Assembly: GCA_009691845.1 (NCBI GenBank)
Contig: SIAJ01000015.1
Span: 1 to 64,000, forward strand
Reading direction: 5' to 3'
Source: Gemmataceae bacterium
GTDB taxonomy: Bacteria > Planctomycetota > Planctomycetia > Gemmatales > Gemmataceae
Length of the DNA: 64,000 nucleotides
Numbering within the stretch: the stretch's first letter is position 1; the number at the start of each line of letters is the position of its first letter. A program made the translations under genes and the position numbers. The notes below the pieces were generated by a model. It searched no databases, was not told where the DNA came from, and worked only from the letters and a program-made list of their open reading frames with translations. Of this stretch, positions 43,375-52,264 are shown one piece after another.

Positions 43375-46293
43375 ATGACTCGACTCTGCTCGACACTCAT
43401 TTTTTCGATTTGTGCCGCGACCGCTTGGGGCCAGGGCTATGCCCCAAATGTCGCCGCGTCGAAGATGTCCGTGCCCAACGGCTTTCGCGTTCAACTTGTC
43501 GCCAGCGAGCCCGACGTCCGTCAGCCGGTGGCCATCGACTTCGACGAACGAGGCCGCCTGTGGGTCATGCAGTATTTGCAATACCCGAATCCTGCCGGCC
43601 TGAAGCGAGTAAAAGTCGATCGCTTTTCGCGGACCGCCTACGATCATGTCCCGGAACCACCACCGCGTGGACCCAAGGGGGCAGATCGGCTCACAATCCT
43701 TGATCCAGATCCAGAGCGGCCGGGAAAATTCCGTAGCAAGGATTTCATCAGCGGGCTCAATCTCGCCAGCGGCTTCGCCTTCGGACACGGAGGTGTTTTT
43801 GTTCTTCAGGTTCCGTACCTGCTCTTCTATCCAGATCGCAATCGCGACGACGTTCCCGACGGTGACCCGGATGTACTGCTGACCGGTTTCGGCATGGAGG
43901 ACGCCCACTCGGTCGCCAACTCGCTGACCTGGGGGCCTGACGGCTGGCTCTATGGCTGCCAGGGAAGCACCGTCACCGCGAACATTCGTGGCGTTGAGTT
44001 CCAGCAAGGCGTTTGGCGTTATCATCCCCTTACACGCAAGTTCGAACTGTTTTGCGAAGGAGGAGGAAACTCCTGGGGCCTGGACTTCGACAGGCACGGC
44101 AACTTGCTCTACAGCACCAATCACGGCGGCTACGCGATGCTGCACGGCGTGCAAGGTGCCTACTACTGGAAGGCATTCGGCAAGCACGGAGCCTTGCACA
44201 ATCCCCATGCCTACGGCTACTTCGACCATGTGCCGCACGAGAACTTTCGCGGCGGGCACGTGACTGTCGGCGGCCACATCTATCGTGGCGACAACTTTCC
44301 GCTCCCATTTCGCGATCGTTACATCGGCGGCGATCTGCTGGGTCATTCGGTTTATTGGCATGAGCTAACTCAGCGCGGCTCAAGCTTTCGCGCTCGAACC
44401 GCCGGAGAGCTGCTGCAGGCGAACGACACATGGTTCGCTCCATGCGATGTGTGTCTTGGACCCGATGGTTGTGTATATGTAGCCGACTGGCACGACGCAC
44501 GTACCGCTCATCCCGATCCGGATGCGGAATGGGATCGTCGCAATGGCCGCGTTTATCGCATCTCACACGGCGAGCCACCAGTCGCGAAGGAACTCGACCT
44601 TGGCAAGCTTTCTTCAAGCGAACTGGTCAAGCTGCTGAGTCATGCGAATGAATGGCATGCCCGCACCGCTCAGCGCATTCTTGCGGATCGTCGTGATCCG
44701 GAGTTAATCCTCCGTTTACGAAATCGGGTTCGGGAAACGAACACGGACGATGTTCTTCAATATCTTTGGGCATTACACGCATCCGGCGGTTGCTCCGAGT
44801 CATTCGCTGTCGAATGCCTGTCGCATGCCAACGAACATGTTCGACGTTGGGTATTACGCTTTCTCGGCGATGAAGTTCGTCTGGGCCGAGCAACAATCGT
44901 GACGATCGAGAAGTTGGCAACGGTGGAATCGAGTGTCATCGTCCGCAGTCAACTTGCGTGTACCGCTCGCCGACTGTCGGGCCAGGACGCAATCCCGATT
45001 CTGCACATACTGGCCTCTCGACGCGAGGATGAAGCCGATCCGCATATTCCGATGCTCATCTGGTGGGGAATCGAACAACATGCGGTTGCACAGCGAGATC
45101 TGGTTTTCAAATGCTTCTCGGCCGAAGCGTCTCCGATCGTGATTGCGACGATCTTGCCCCGATTGATCCGACGCTATGCGGCTGAGGGGACCGATGCGTG
45201 CGACGCCATTTGTGCGAGATTCTTGATCGGCCGCGAACGGCTTTGGGGGCCATTAGAGCAAGGCTTGAGCCAGAGAAGCCATCAGGCAACGGTTGCGGAA
45301 GTCTTGAAGCGCGTAGTTGCCGAGCAAGCTGTCAAGTTCCCCAACGATGCGGCTCTCAATCGCCTCATGGCTCGATTCGGGGACAACGCAGCGAAGAAAC
45401 GGCTTCTCGAAAAGGGGCTGGATGCGAAGCGAACGATTCAGGAGCGAGTTGTGGCAATCGCGGCATTTGCCGAATTCTCCGAATTAGGCGTAGGAAGTCC
45501 GCTAGTTGAAATTGCGAAGGGCGATCATCCCACGGAAATCCGGCGTGCAGCAATTTCGGCTTGGTCTGGCATCGGCACGGTTGCGGAGGCTGTCGCGTTG
45601 ATTGACGCATACGAGAAATTTCCTGCCGGCCTGCGTTCACAACTGCGTTCGACGCTGCTGGGCCGCAAGGCCTGGGCCTCGCTACTTTTGACAGCCGTCG
45701 TGGGGCGTCGTATTGCCGCGACAGATTTCACAACCGATGAGCTTCTGCCAATCGCAACGTTTGCAGATCGCGAAATCGATGCCATCGTTCGCAAGCAATG
45801 GGGCAATGTTCGCGGCGCCACGCCCGAGGCCAAGCTGGCGGAGGTCCGCCGGTTCAACAACGATCTGCGTGCAGGTGGTGGAGATATCAGGGCGGGCCAA
45901 ATCCTGTTCACCAAGCATTGTGCCGCCTGCCACAAGCTGAACGGCCAGGGCGGTCCACTGGGCCCGGATCTGACTCATGCCAACCGTAGTGACCGTGATT
46001 ACCTGCTCGTGAGCATCATCGACCCCAACGCCGTGATTCGCAAGGAATTCTTGAGCTTCACGGCCGAGACCAAGGACTTGCGTCTTGTTACGGGTCTGAT
46101 CACGGCACAAACCGGAACGAGTGTCACGCTCACGAATGCCAAGGGAGAAGCGACGATGTTGAAACAGGAAGACATCTCGTCCCTGCGAGAATCGGCCGTG
46201 TCGCTCATGCCGGAAGGATTGCTAACCCCGCTGAAGCCTCAAGAGCTACGTGATTTGTTTGCCTACCTGCAAGCACCTGCTGCGAAGAAATAA
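43375..46293 (+). CDS. PVC-type membrane-bound dehydrogenase with HEAT repeats and c-haem
   Basis: 972 residues. The signal peptide ends TAWGQ. Residues ~25-400 form a sorbosone/glucose-dehydrogenase-like beta-propeller (PNGFRVQLVASEPDVRQPVAIDFDERGRLWVMQY, LTWGPDGWLYGCQGST, GPDGCVYVADWHDART). Residues ~410-830 are helical HEAT-like repeats (LVKLLSHANEWHARTAQRIL). The C-terminal ~140 residues form a cytochrome c domain with CAACHKLNGQGGPLGPDLT and later DIRAG-QILF type flanks as in PVC haem-binding domains. It probably oxidises a sugar or polyol outside the cytoplasm and passes electrons to its own haem. The isochorismatase-like gene follows after 15 bases. Confidence 0.88.
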   Translation: MTRLCSTLIFSICAATAWGQGYAPNVAASKMSVPNGFRVQLVASEPDVRQPVAIDFDERGRLWVMQYLQYPNPAGLKRVKVDRFSRTAYDHVPEPPPRGPKGADRLTILDPDPERPGKFRSKDFISGLNLASGFAFGHGGVFVLQVPYLLFYPDRNRDDVPDGDPDVLLTGFGMEDAHSVANSLTWGPDGWLYGCQGSTVTANIRGVEFQQGVWRYHPLTRKFELFCEGGGNSWGLDFDRHGNLLYSTNHGGYAMLHGVQGAYYWKAFGKHGALHNPHAYGYFDHVPHENFRGGHVTVGGHIYRGDNFPLPFRDRYIGGDLLGHSVYWHELTQRGSSFRARTAGELLQANDTWFAPCDVCLGPDGCVYVADWHDARTAHPDPDAEWDRRNGRVYRISHGEPPVAKELDLGKLSSSELVKLLSHANEWHARTAQRILADRRDPELILRLRNRVRETNTDDVLQYLWALHASGGCSESFAVECLSHANEHVRRWVLRFLGDEVRLGRATIVTIEKLATVESSVIVRSQLACTARRLSGQDAIPILHILASRREDEADPHIPMLIWWGIEQHAVAQRDLVFKCFSAEASPIVIATILPRLIRRYAAEGTDACDAICARFLIGRERLWGPLEQGLSQRSHQATVAEVLKRVVAEQAVKFPNDAALNRLMARFGDNAAKKRLLEKGLDAKRTIQERVVAIAAFAEFSELGVGSPLVEIAKGDHPTEIRRAAISAWSGIGTVAEAVALIDAYEKFPAGLRSQLRSTLLGRKAWASLLLTAVVGRRIAATDFTTDELLPIATFADREIDAIVRKQWGNVRGATPEAKLAEVRRFNNDLRAGGGDIRAGQILFTKHCAACHKLNGQGGPLGPDLTHANRSDRDYLLVSIIDPNAVIRKEFLSFTAETKDLRLVTGLITAQTGTSVTLTNAKGEATMLKQEDISSLRESAVSLMPEGLLTPLKPQELRDLFAYLQAPAAKK

Positions 46294-46308
46294 TCATCGG
46301 AGACTGCC

Positions 46309-47370
46309 ATGCGCATCCACCTTCTGCTGATCGTCCTCTGTCTGGTTCATGTCTCAGTCTCGCTTGCTCAAGGTCCATCGCGAGTCTACGAGAACAAGCT
46401 AACACGCCTGAAAGACCCAAAGCCACTGCTCGCGGATCATCCGGAGTTTGTGGCTCCAGTGAAGGAACTGACTCGGTTCGAAGCCCGCATCCTGGTGGAC
46501 GACGAAGAAGCCGACCTGAGCGTGCGGGCGTGGCGATTCTCTTACAACGCGCGCGGGATCGTCGAGATGCCGAACCGCCTGAAAGCAGCAGAGACGGCCA
46601 TCATCATGGTGCATCCCTGGGGCATCGACGATGGCCAGGGCTGGGAAACTCCCGAGCCCGCGGGAGTGTGCGATTTCTGCACGCCGGAGAAAAACGCCCT
46701 GGCTGCGCGTCACACACGCGAGGTAATTAATCCATTCTTGAAATCGCTTCGAGGCAAGGTCGGATCGGTCATGTACAGCCTGACCGGCGATGAAGATCCG
46801 ATTCGCAAAAAGCTTTATCGATCGATCGGTGGTACGCCGACGGACGTAGAACGCAAGGCTGGAGCCACCGAACTGGCAGACAGGCTGAAGTCGTTCAAGT
46901 ACCGCGGCGAACCCTTGTCGGGAAAATTGACGTTGTCAAGAGATCGACCCGTCATCGATTACTTCAAGCAGTTCCCTGGACTCGATGCCGGGCCGAAATT
47001 CAACGGGGCAGGGTTCTGGGACCTGCCGGTTCCTGTGTGCAAGGATGTCGACTATTTTCCCAACGACGTCGTGATTTACGACAAGCAGGGCTACCAGGTC
47101 CTGAGGGACTTTCTTCGCAAGAGCAAGATTCGGCACATTATTCTCGTTGGTTACGCAACCGATATGTGCTTCTGTCGTACCACGGCCGGGTACGAGAACC
47201 TTTCGAAAGACTTCAACGTGTTTCTGGTGGGCGATGCGACACTGGCCACGTTTCCCGCGAACGATTCGCCAAAACATGCCACCAACGCGGCCATCTCTTT
47301 TGCGTCTCTCTCGCACCTGATCACGCAAGTGTCCTGGGTGAAGCTGGAGCGCGTGGAGAACAAAAAATGA
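46309..47370 (+). CDS. Exported isochorismatase-like cysteine hydrolase
   Basis: 353 residues; CGGAG precedes the ATG and the signal peptide ends SLAQ. The C-terminal half has the hallmarks of the cysteine hydrolase family: AIIMVHPWGIDDGQG at the start of the fold, and a central LVGYATDMCFCRTTAGYENL in which the Cys of TDMC is the expected nucleophile. The usual early Asp (D of MxxDxQ) is at WGIDDGQG. Family members hydrolyse isochorismate, nicotinamide or N-carbamoyl compounds; the long N-terminal part and export are unusual. Its stop overlaps the deacetylase start (ATGA). Confidence 0.75.
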   Translation: MRIHLLLIVLCLVHVSVSLAQGPSRVYENKLTRLKDPKPLLADHPEFVAPVKELTRFEARILVDDEEADLSVRAWRFSYNARGIVEMPNRLKAAETAIIMVHPWGIDDGQGWETPEPAGVCDFCTPEKNALAARHTREVINPFLKSLRGKVGSVMYSLTGDEDPIRKKLYRSIGGTPTDVERKAGATELADRLKSFKYRGEPLSGKLTLSRDRPVIDYFKQFPGLDAGPKFNGAGFWDLPVPVCKDVDYFPNDVVIYDKQGYQVLRDFLRKSKIRHIILVGYATDMCFCRTTAGYENLSKDFNVFLVGDATLATFPANDSPKHATNAAISFASLSHLITQVSWVKLERVENKK

Positions 47371-48359
47371 ACAGTATCACACGTCGCCGATTCCTGACGG
47401 CCGGTGCATCCGGTGCGATCGGGCTCGCTGCGTATCACTCGGGTCGTGCCGAGCCGAATCTCGACGGCAAGGCCCTGGTCGCGATCACGCTCGACCTGGA
47501 AATGAGCCGAAATTTCCCGAAATGGGAAGACACGCACTGGGACTACGAGAAGGGCAATCTAGACGACGCGGCCAAGAAGTATGCGGTCGAGGTTTGTCGC
47601 CGAGTGAAGAAGACCGGTGGAGTTGCCCACCTGTTCGTCGTTGGCCGGATGTTTGAGCAGGCGGATGTCACCTGGCTGAAAGACTTGGCCCGCGATGGCC
47701 ATCGCATCGGCAATCACACATACGACCACGTCAACGTGCTCGCTAGGAAGCCGGAGGACATTCAATTTCGGTTTCAGCGATCTCCCTGGCTCGTGGAAGG
47801 CCGCACGCCCGAACAGGTGATCGTCGAAAACATTCGCTTGACCACGGCGGCTCTGAAAACACGGGTCGGAGTTGAACCTGCCGGCTTTCGCACGCCTGGC
47901 GGATTCGCCAATGGTCTGGCCGACCGGCCTGACGTTCGCAAATGGCTCCTCGATCAAGGATTCACCTGGGCCAGTTGCAAATACCCCGCACATCCCAACA
48001 GCGCGGCCATGCTAGAACCGAAAGAGGAGGTCATCAAGGGAATCGTTGCCGCCCAGGAAAAAGCTCAGCCGTTCAAGTATGCGGATGGACTGATCGAGGT
48101 GCCGATGAGTCCGATCAGCGACATTGGCGCTTTTCGTACGGGCCGCTGGAAGCTCGATTGGTACTTGGCGGCGATTCGCAAAGGGGTCGAGTGGGCCATA
48201 GAAAAACGAACCACGTTCGATTTTCTCGCACATCCGTCGTGCCTCGGGATCGTCGATCCCGAGTGCAAGACGGTGGAGATGATTCTCGATCTGGTGAAAC
48301 GCTCGGAGGGCCGGGCGGTAGTCGTTGGCCTGGACGAATTCGCGAAGCGTGCGAAATGA
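47367..48359 (+). CDS. Tat-exported polysaccharide deacetylase-like (NodB) protein
   Basis: 330 residues. The signal is TRRRFLTAGASGAIGLAAY. NodB-domain motifs are ITLDLEMS (motif 1; the second Asp of the usual DD is replaced by Leu-Glu context), GHRIGNHTYDHVN (motif 2, the H-x3-H metal site) and AGFRTPGGFANG (motif 3). The C-terminal part ends HPSCLGI and VVGLDEFAKRAK. A carbohydrate esterase family 4 activity on N-acetyl sugars is likely but not certain because motif 1 is altered. Translationally coupled to the isochorismatase-like gene by ATGA. Confidence 0.75.
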   Translation: MNSITRRRFLTAGASGAIGLAAYHSGRAEPNLDGKALVAITLDLEMSRNFPKWEDTHWDYEKGNLDDAAKKYAVEVCRRVKKTGGVAHLFVVGRMFEQADVTWLKDLARDGHRIGNHTYDHVNVLARKPEDIQFRFQRSPWLVEGRTPEQVIVENIRLTTAALKTRVGVEPAGFRTPGGFANGLADRPDVRKWLLDQGFTWASCKYPAHPNSAAMLEPKEEVIKGIVAAQEKAQPFKYADGLIEVPMSPISDIGAFRTGRWKLDWYLAAIRKGVEWAIEKRTTFDFLAHPSCLGIVDPECKTVEMILDLVKRSEGRAVVVGLDEFAKRAK

Positions 48360-48367
48360 AGTCGGCT

Positions 48368-49915
48368 TCATGCGACTTGTCCGCGATCGAGCTGCAATCG
48401 CAGGGTTACCGTTCGAGGCAATTCCCTCTCATCGTGCGTAATGAACAGCACCGTTTGCTCTGGAGAAATCCGCTCGTCGATCCATTTGCGGGCCAGTTCC
48501 TTTGTTCGTGCATCGAGAACCTGGAACGGCTCATCCAGCACGAAAAGTGGCGGATTCTTTACGAGGGCCCGAATGAGCAAAACAATGCGTTGCTGGCCAG
48601 TGGATAGTCGAAAGAAGTGATGCTCACGCAAATGGCCGATTTCAAAGTAGTCGAACAACTCACGCACGGTCACATCCTGTTCGGTCGTGGTCCGACGCGG
48701 GACAAGCACGTCCGAGAAGCCGGTCGCGGCTGTCCGGTCGGCCGTGAGCGGTTCCGAAAAATACAAATGCAGTTCGGGCGAGAAGAAGCCGATGCGCCGC
48801 TTGATTTCCCACATGCTCTCACCGTCGCCGCGCTGCCGGCCAAACAGTCGCACATGGTTGCTGTACGCCTGCGGATGATCGCCACAAATCAGACTCAGAA
48901 GTGTCGTCTTGCCGGAACCGTTCGGCCCGAGAATCGCCCAGCGTTCGCCGGCTAGCACAGTCCAGGAAATGTCGCGAAGGATCGGCTTCCCCGAGTACAA
49001 GACCGAAACGTTCTTTAATTCAATGATGGGCGTCTCATTTGTAGTCGGCACACTCCGTGTGTTGTTCGGCGACGGCACATGAAGTGTGCCGACTACGTAG
49101 TCTTCGCGACGGCCCGAGTAACTGACTCGACGATCGGTCAGTTCGAGCACATGCGTCACGCAATCGGGAATGGCGTCTGCCGGCAAGATCAAGATCAGAC
49201 GTGACCCCTCTGCCACCAATTGCTGCAAGATGGCTGTAACCTCACGGCGTCCTTGGGTATCCAGTCCTACCAGAGGCTCGTCGAGTACGAGGATCTCAGG
49301 ACGAGAAAGCAATACCTTCGCGATGCGAGCCCGCCGAGTTTGGCCGTTCGAGAGTTTGATGAACGAGAGCGGACGCAGTTGTTCGATACCCAATCGAGTA
49401 GTGATTCTGATGAGTTCTTCGTCGGTTCCCGTCGTTCCGGCGCGCAGATATTGATCGAGCGTCAGGTCGTCGTCCGGTTCGATGAAGTTGAATCGTTGTT
49501 GATAATAATGCCTGGAATACGAGAAGAGTCGGGATTCCTCCTTGAACGCGACACGGCCAATGATCTCCGCAGGCCAGTTGATCGTGTGCCCGGTCGCACG
49601 CAGACGATCGATGAGCGGCCATTGAATTGGCTCATCGTAGTCCGCACACTCCGTGTGCAGACTGTTAGAATTCGAGGACTGCCGCCCTTCATCGAGTGGA
49701 CTGTCGGCACACGGGGTAAGCCGACTACTATGGCGCCCCAGCAACACCTCCGTTAGCGAACTCTTTCCCGAGCCGACGCCGCCGACGATGGCCCAGGTCT
49801 CACCTTCGCGGATTGTCCAGGAAAGTCCCTCGAAAATCGTCTCGCCGGCAGGGCGAAGAATGGTCGCATTCTCAATTCGGAAGAGAATCGAACTCGTCAA
49901 CGATGGCGGCGTCAT
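48368..49915 (-). CDS. Tandem ABC ATPase (ModF/YheS-like) carrying repeat insertions
   Basis: 515 residues from the ATG at 49915. Two ATPase domains are complete. The first has Walker A GGVGSGKSS, signature LSNGQTRRARIAK and Walker B ILVLDEPLVGLD; the second has GPNGSGKTT, LSTGQQRIVLL and LFVLDEPFQVLD. No membrane domain is present, as in ModF. Two palindromic repeats lie in frame: 49637-49728 encodes a stretch in domain 1 (within CADSPLDEGRQSSNSNSLHT), shortly after Walker A, and 49041-49096 encodes the linker YVVGTLHVPSPNNTRSVP. Both inserts keep the frame. It diverges from the SMP-30 gene with a 42-base gap. Function unknown; transport or molybdate-type regulation is a guess. Confidence 0.85.
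   Translation of the reverse strand: MTPPSLTSSILFRIENATILRPAGETIFEGLSWTIREGETWAIVGGVGSGKSSLTEVLLGRHSSRLTPCADSPLDEGRQSSNSNSLHTECADYDEPIQWPLIDRLRATGHTINWPAEIIGRVAFKEESRLFSYSRHYYQQRFNFIEPDDDLTLDQYLRAGTTGTDEELIRITTRLGIEQLRPLSFIKLSNGQTRRARIAKVLLSRPEILVLDEPLVGLDTQGRREVTAILQQLVAEGSRLILILPADAIPDCVTHVLELTDRRVSYSGRREDYVVGTLHVPSPNNTRSVPTTNETPIIELKNVSVLYSGKPILRDISWTVLAGERWAILGPNGSGKTTLLSLICGDHPQAYSNHVRLFGRQRGDGESMWEIKRRIGFFSPELHLYFSEPLTADRTAATGFSDVLVPRRTTTEQDVTVRELFDYFEIGHLREHHFFRLSTGQQRIVLLIRALVKNPPLFVLDEPFQVLDARTKELARKWIDERISPEQTVLFITHDERELPRTVTLRLQLDRGQVA
49041..49096. repeat. Palindromic repeat inside the ABC gene, linker copy
   Basis: GTAGTCGGCACACT...GTGTG (49041-49061) is the reverse complement of 49076-49096 at 19 of 21 positions, with a 14-base loop. 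It is read in frame as part of the linker between the two ATPase domains. Confidence 0.8.
49637..49728. repeat. Palindromic repeat inside the ABC gene, domain 1 copy
   Basis: The arm 49637-49658 (GTAGTCCGCACACTCCGTGT...) is the reverse complement of 49707-49728 at 18 of 22 positions, separated by 48 bases. It belongs to the same sequence family as 49041-49096 and is also translated in frame. Confidence 0.7.
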
Positions 49916-49957
49916 GTATTCTCTGCGGAAGATACCACTGCTCCCCGGAGGAACTCC

Positions 49958-50929
49958 ATGCTCTCCCGAGTCCTGTTCGCGTTCGCGATTCTCGTTCCAA
50001 CTTTGCAGGCGGACGACGTATTTGATCCGAAATCCAAGCTGAAAGTCGAGGCCGAAAAGGGCGTGGCCGGCGAAGGCCCTGCCTGGCACCCGGAACTCGG
50101 CATCCTGACCAGCGGAAACGGACACATCAATCGCCTTAGCAACGACGGCAAATCCACGGTTTATCGCAAGGATGCCGGTACGAACGGCCTGCTTTTCGAC
50201 GCGAATGGCAATCTGCTGGCTTGTGAATCGGACTTACGGCGGGTCACGCGAACTTCGCCCGATGGCAAGCTGACCGTGCTGGCCGGGACCTACGGCGGCA
50301 AGAAATTCAATCAGCCGAATGACATCACCGTTGATTCGACGGGCCGCATCTACTTTTCCGACCCGTGCTATGGCGATCGGAGCAAGCTGGAAATCAGGGA
50401 CGAATCCGGGAAGACGGTTGAGGGGGTCTATCGCATTGACCCCGACGGCAAGGTGACGCGAGTGATTGGTCGCGAAGTCGAGCGAGCCAACGGCGTGCTC
50501 GTGTCCGCGGACGACAAGTTCCTGTTCGTGGCCGACAACAACAACGACGCGAAGGGGAGTGCCCGCAAGCTCTATCGCTTCGACCTGAAGCAAGACGGCA
50601 GCGTCGATCTCAAAAGCCAGAAGCTGCTTTACGATTGGGGCGACGGCCGTGGTCCCGACGGCTTGAAGCAGGACGTGAAAGGCAGGCTCTACGTGGCAGG
50701 TGGATTGAACAAGCCGAATCCGCCTTTCGAGCCAGCCGAGGACAAGAAGGGGGGTATCTACGTGTTCGAACCAGATGGCAAGTTTCTGACGTTCCTGGGA
50801 GTTCCGACCGATGAAGTGACCAACTGTGCCTTCGGTGGCGTAGATCGCAAAACGCTATACATCACCGGCGGCGGGGTGCTGTATAGCATTCGCACGACGA
50901 CGGCTGGACGGCTGGTTGATCCAAAATAA
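49958..50929 (+). CDS. Exported SMP-30/gluconolactonase-like protein
   Basis: 323 residues; CGGAGGA precedes the ATG and a signal peptide ends LQADD. Six-bladed propeller motifs of the SMP-30/regucalcin/LRE family are visible: GEGPAWHPELGILTSGNG (metal-binding Glu), FNQPNDITVDSTGRIYFSDP (NDI, with Asn/Asp metal ligands), ERANGVLVSADDKFLFVADN and GPDGLKQDVKGRLYVAGG. The family hydrolyses sugar lactones with Ca or Zn. It could act on a lactone produced by one of the exported dehydrogenases encoded nearby; that link is inference. Confidence 0.85.
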   Translation: MLSRVLFAFAILVPTLQADDVFDPKSKLKVEAEKGVAGEGPAWHPELGILTSGNGHINRLSNDGKSTVYRKDAGTNGLLFDANGNLLACESDLRRVTRTSPDGKLTVLAGTYGGKKFNQPNDITVDSTGRIYFSDPCYGDRSKLEIRDESGKTVEGVYRIDPDGKVTRVIGREVERANGVLVSADDKFLFVADNNNDAKGSARKLYRFDLKQDGSVDLKSQKLLYDWGDGRGPDGLKQDVKGRLYVAGGLNKPNPPFEPAEDKKGGIYVFEPDGKFLTFLGVPTDEVTNCAFGGVDRKTLYITGGGVLYSIRTTTAGRLVDPK

Positions 50930-50986
50930 TACGGAGCCTCGAACGTTAGCGAGCGCCCAGCACCGAGGGGTCGATGGACCGCTCCC

Positions 50987-52264
50987 TTACGGTCGCGGGT
51001 CTGATTTGCTTCCAAACATGGTCCAAGCCCCCATCGCAATCAGGGCCGCGATGGGGGCCAGGCCCGTGACCACCAGCGGAAAGTCGTACGATTTGCTTTC
51101 CTTGATGTAGTTCCCCATCTCTCCCTGCATGTAGCCCACCGCAAACCAGGATGTTGCAGCAAGCAAGCCGGACAATACCCCCATGTGTCGAGCCGGCAAG
51201 TCTTGTACCAGTGCGTAATACTGCGGGTGAGCGCCGAGTGCCCCGGCACCCACTGCGACGAGGCAGACCAACAGGATTGGACCGCGATCCAGCAACGGCA
51301 CGAGTGCCGAGAGAGCGATCAACACCGTGCAAAGCGTGAAACTGACGAGCCTGGCCCAGCGAACATGGACGTTCCGCCAGGTCAACACGCTAACTACCCC
51401 TCCGAAGAACAGGCAGCCGAGATCGGCAACGATGTAGTAACCCGACGTAAAGTAGTTCGCCGTAGACTCCGAGTAATGGTGGTACTCTTTCAGATATTTC
51501 GGCAACCACGCTCGCTGAAACTGCCAGGCGAGACTGATGGTGACGACAATCGTCACGAGCACCACAAGCTGGAAGAGCATTCGTCCGAGATGAATCGGCG
51601 GCGCATCCTTGGCTTTCTCGACGCGGACGTAGGGCAAATCGTTTCGGCGAACCAGTGCGAACCACATCGGCACCCAAAGCATGCCGATCACGCCGATGAT
51701 CAGAAACGGAGCTTGCCAGGGAGCACCCGTCGCTCGAATCGCCTGAATTACCAGCGGGGTCAGGAGAGCGCCCAGGGACGCTCCACTCTGGAGAATGCTA
51801 TTGCCCAGCGGGCGTTGCTCGGCACTCAGCACGTTCCTTGCTGTCAACAGCGCGCAGGGCCAGTGTCCTGCTTCGAAGAAACCCAGCGTCGTTCGACATA
51901 CAAACAGCCAGCGGAACTCGCCCGATCCCGGATCGTCCGGGCTGGCAAACATTTCGAGCACTTGCGGATTGATCGCCAGCGGCGAGGCCAGTCCGGCTAT
52001 CGACCAGCCGACTAGCACGAAAGGATAGAGTCGCCTGGGACCGACGCGGTCGGCAATGAAGCCGAAGAAGATACCGCCGGTTGCGAAGGCGTAACTAAAC
52101 CAGCGTTCGAGATGCCCATACCGTCCGTCGTCGAGATGAATCTCAGTCTTCAGTTGCGTGGCCGTCAGCGAAAGTGTTTGGCGATCCATGTAGTTGAGCA
52201 TGGTCGCCAGCAGAAGTGCGGCGCAAACCCACCATTTCCATGAGGCCCCTCGCGGTGGGCTCAT
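50987..52264 (-). CDS. MFS transporter, organic-anion (ExuT/ACS) type
   Basis: 425 residues. The ATG at 52264 overlaps the creatininase stop (ATGA), so I prefer it to a TTG or ATG upstream. Twelve helices are visible. Features of the anion:cation symporter group are LNYMDRQTLSLTATQLKTEIHL near the start, IADRVGPRRLYPFVLVGWSIAG, and FFEAGHWPCALLTARNVLSAEQRPLGNSI in the middle of the first half, close to hexuronate transporters. It probably imports a sugar acid. Downstream 50930-50986 holds a short GC-rich stretch but no gene. Confidence 0.85.
   Translation of the reverse strand: MSPPRGASWKWWVCAALLLATMLNYMDRQTLSLTATQLKTEIHLDDGRYGHLERWFSYAFATGGIFFGFIADRVGPRRLYPFVLVGWSIAGLASPLAINPQVLEMFASPDDPGSGEFRWLFVCRTTLGFFEAGHWPCALLTARNVLSAEQRPLGNSILQSGASLGALLTPLVIQAIRATGAPWQAPFLIIGVIGMLWVPMWFALVRRNDLPYVRVEKAKDAPPIHLGRMLFQLVVLVTIVVTISLAWQFQRAWLPKYLKEYHHYSESTANYFTSGYYIVADLGCLFFGGVVSVLTWRNVHVRWARLVSFTLCTVLIALSALVPLLDRGPILLVCLVAVGAGALGAHPQYYALVQDLPARHMGVLSGLLAATSWFAVGYMQGEMGNYIKESKSYDFPLVVTGLAPIAALIAMGAWTMFGSKSDPRP

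Noticed and set aside
50930..50986. Possible repeat between the SMP-30 and MFS genes
   Set aside because: The stretch is GC-rich and contains GCTCCCTTACGGTCGCGG, but I could not find a second copy or a clear stem in the window.
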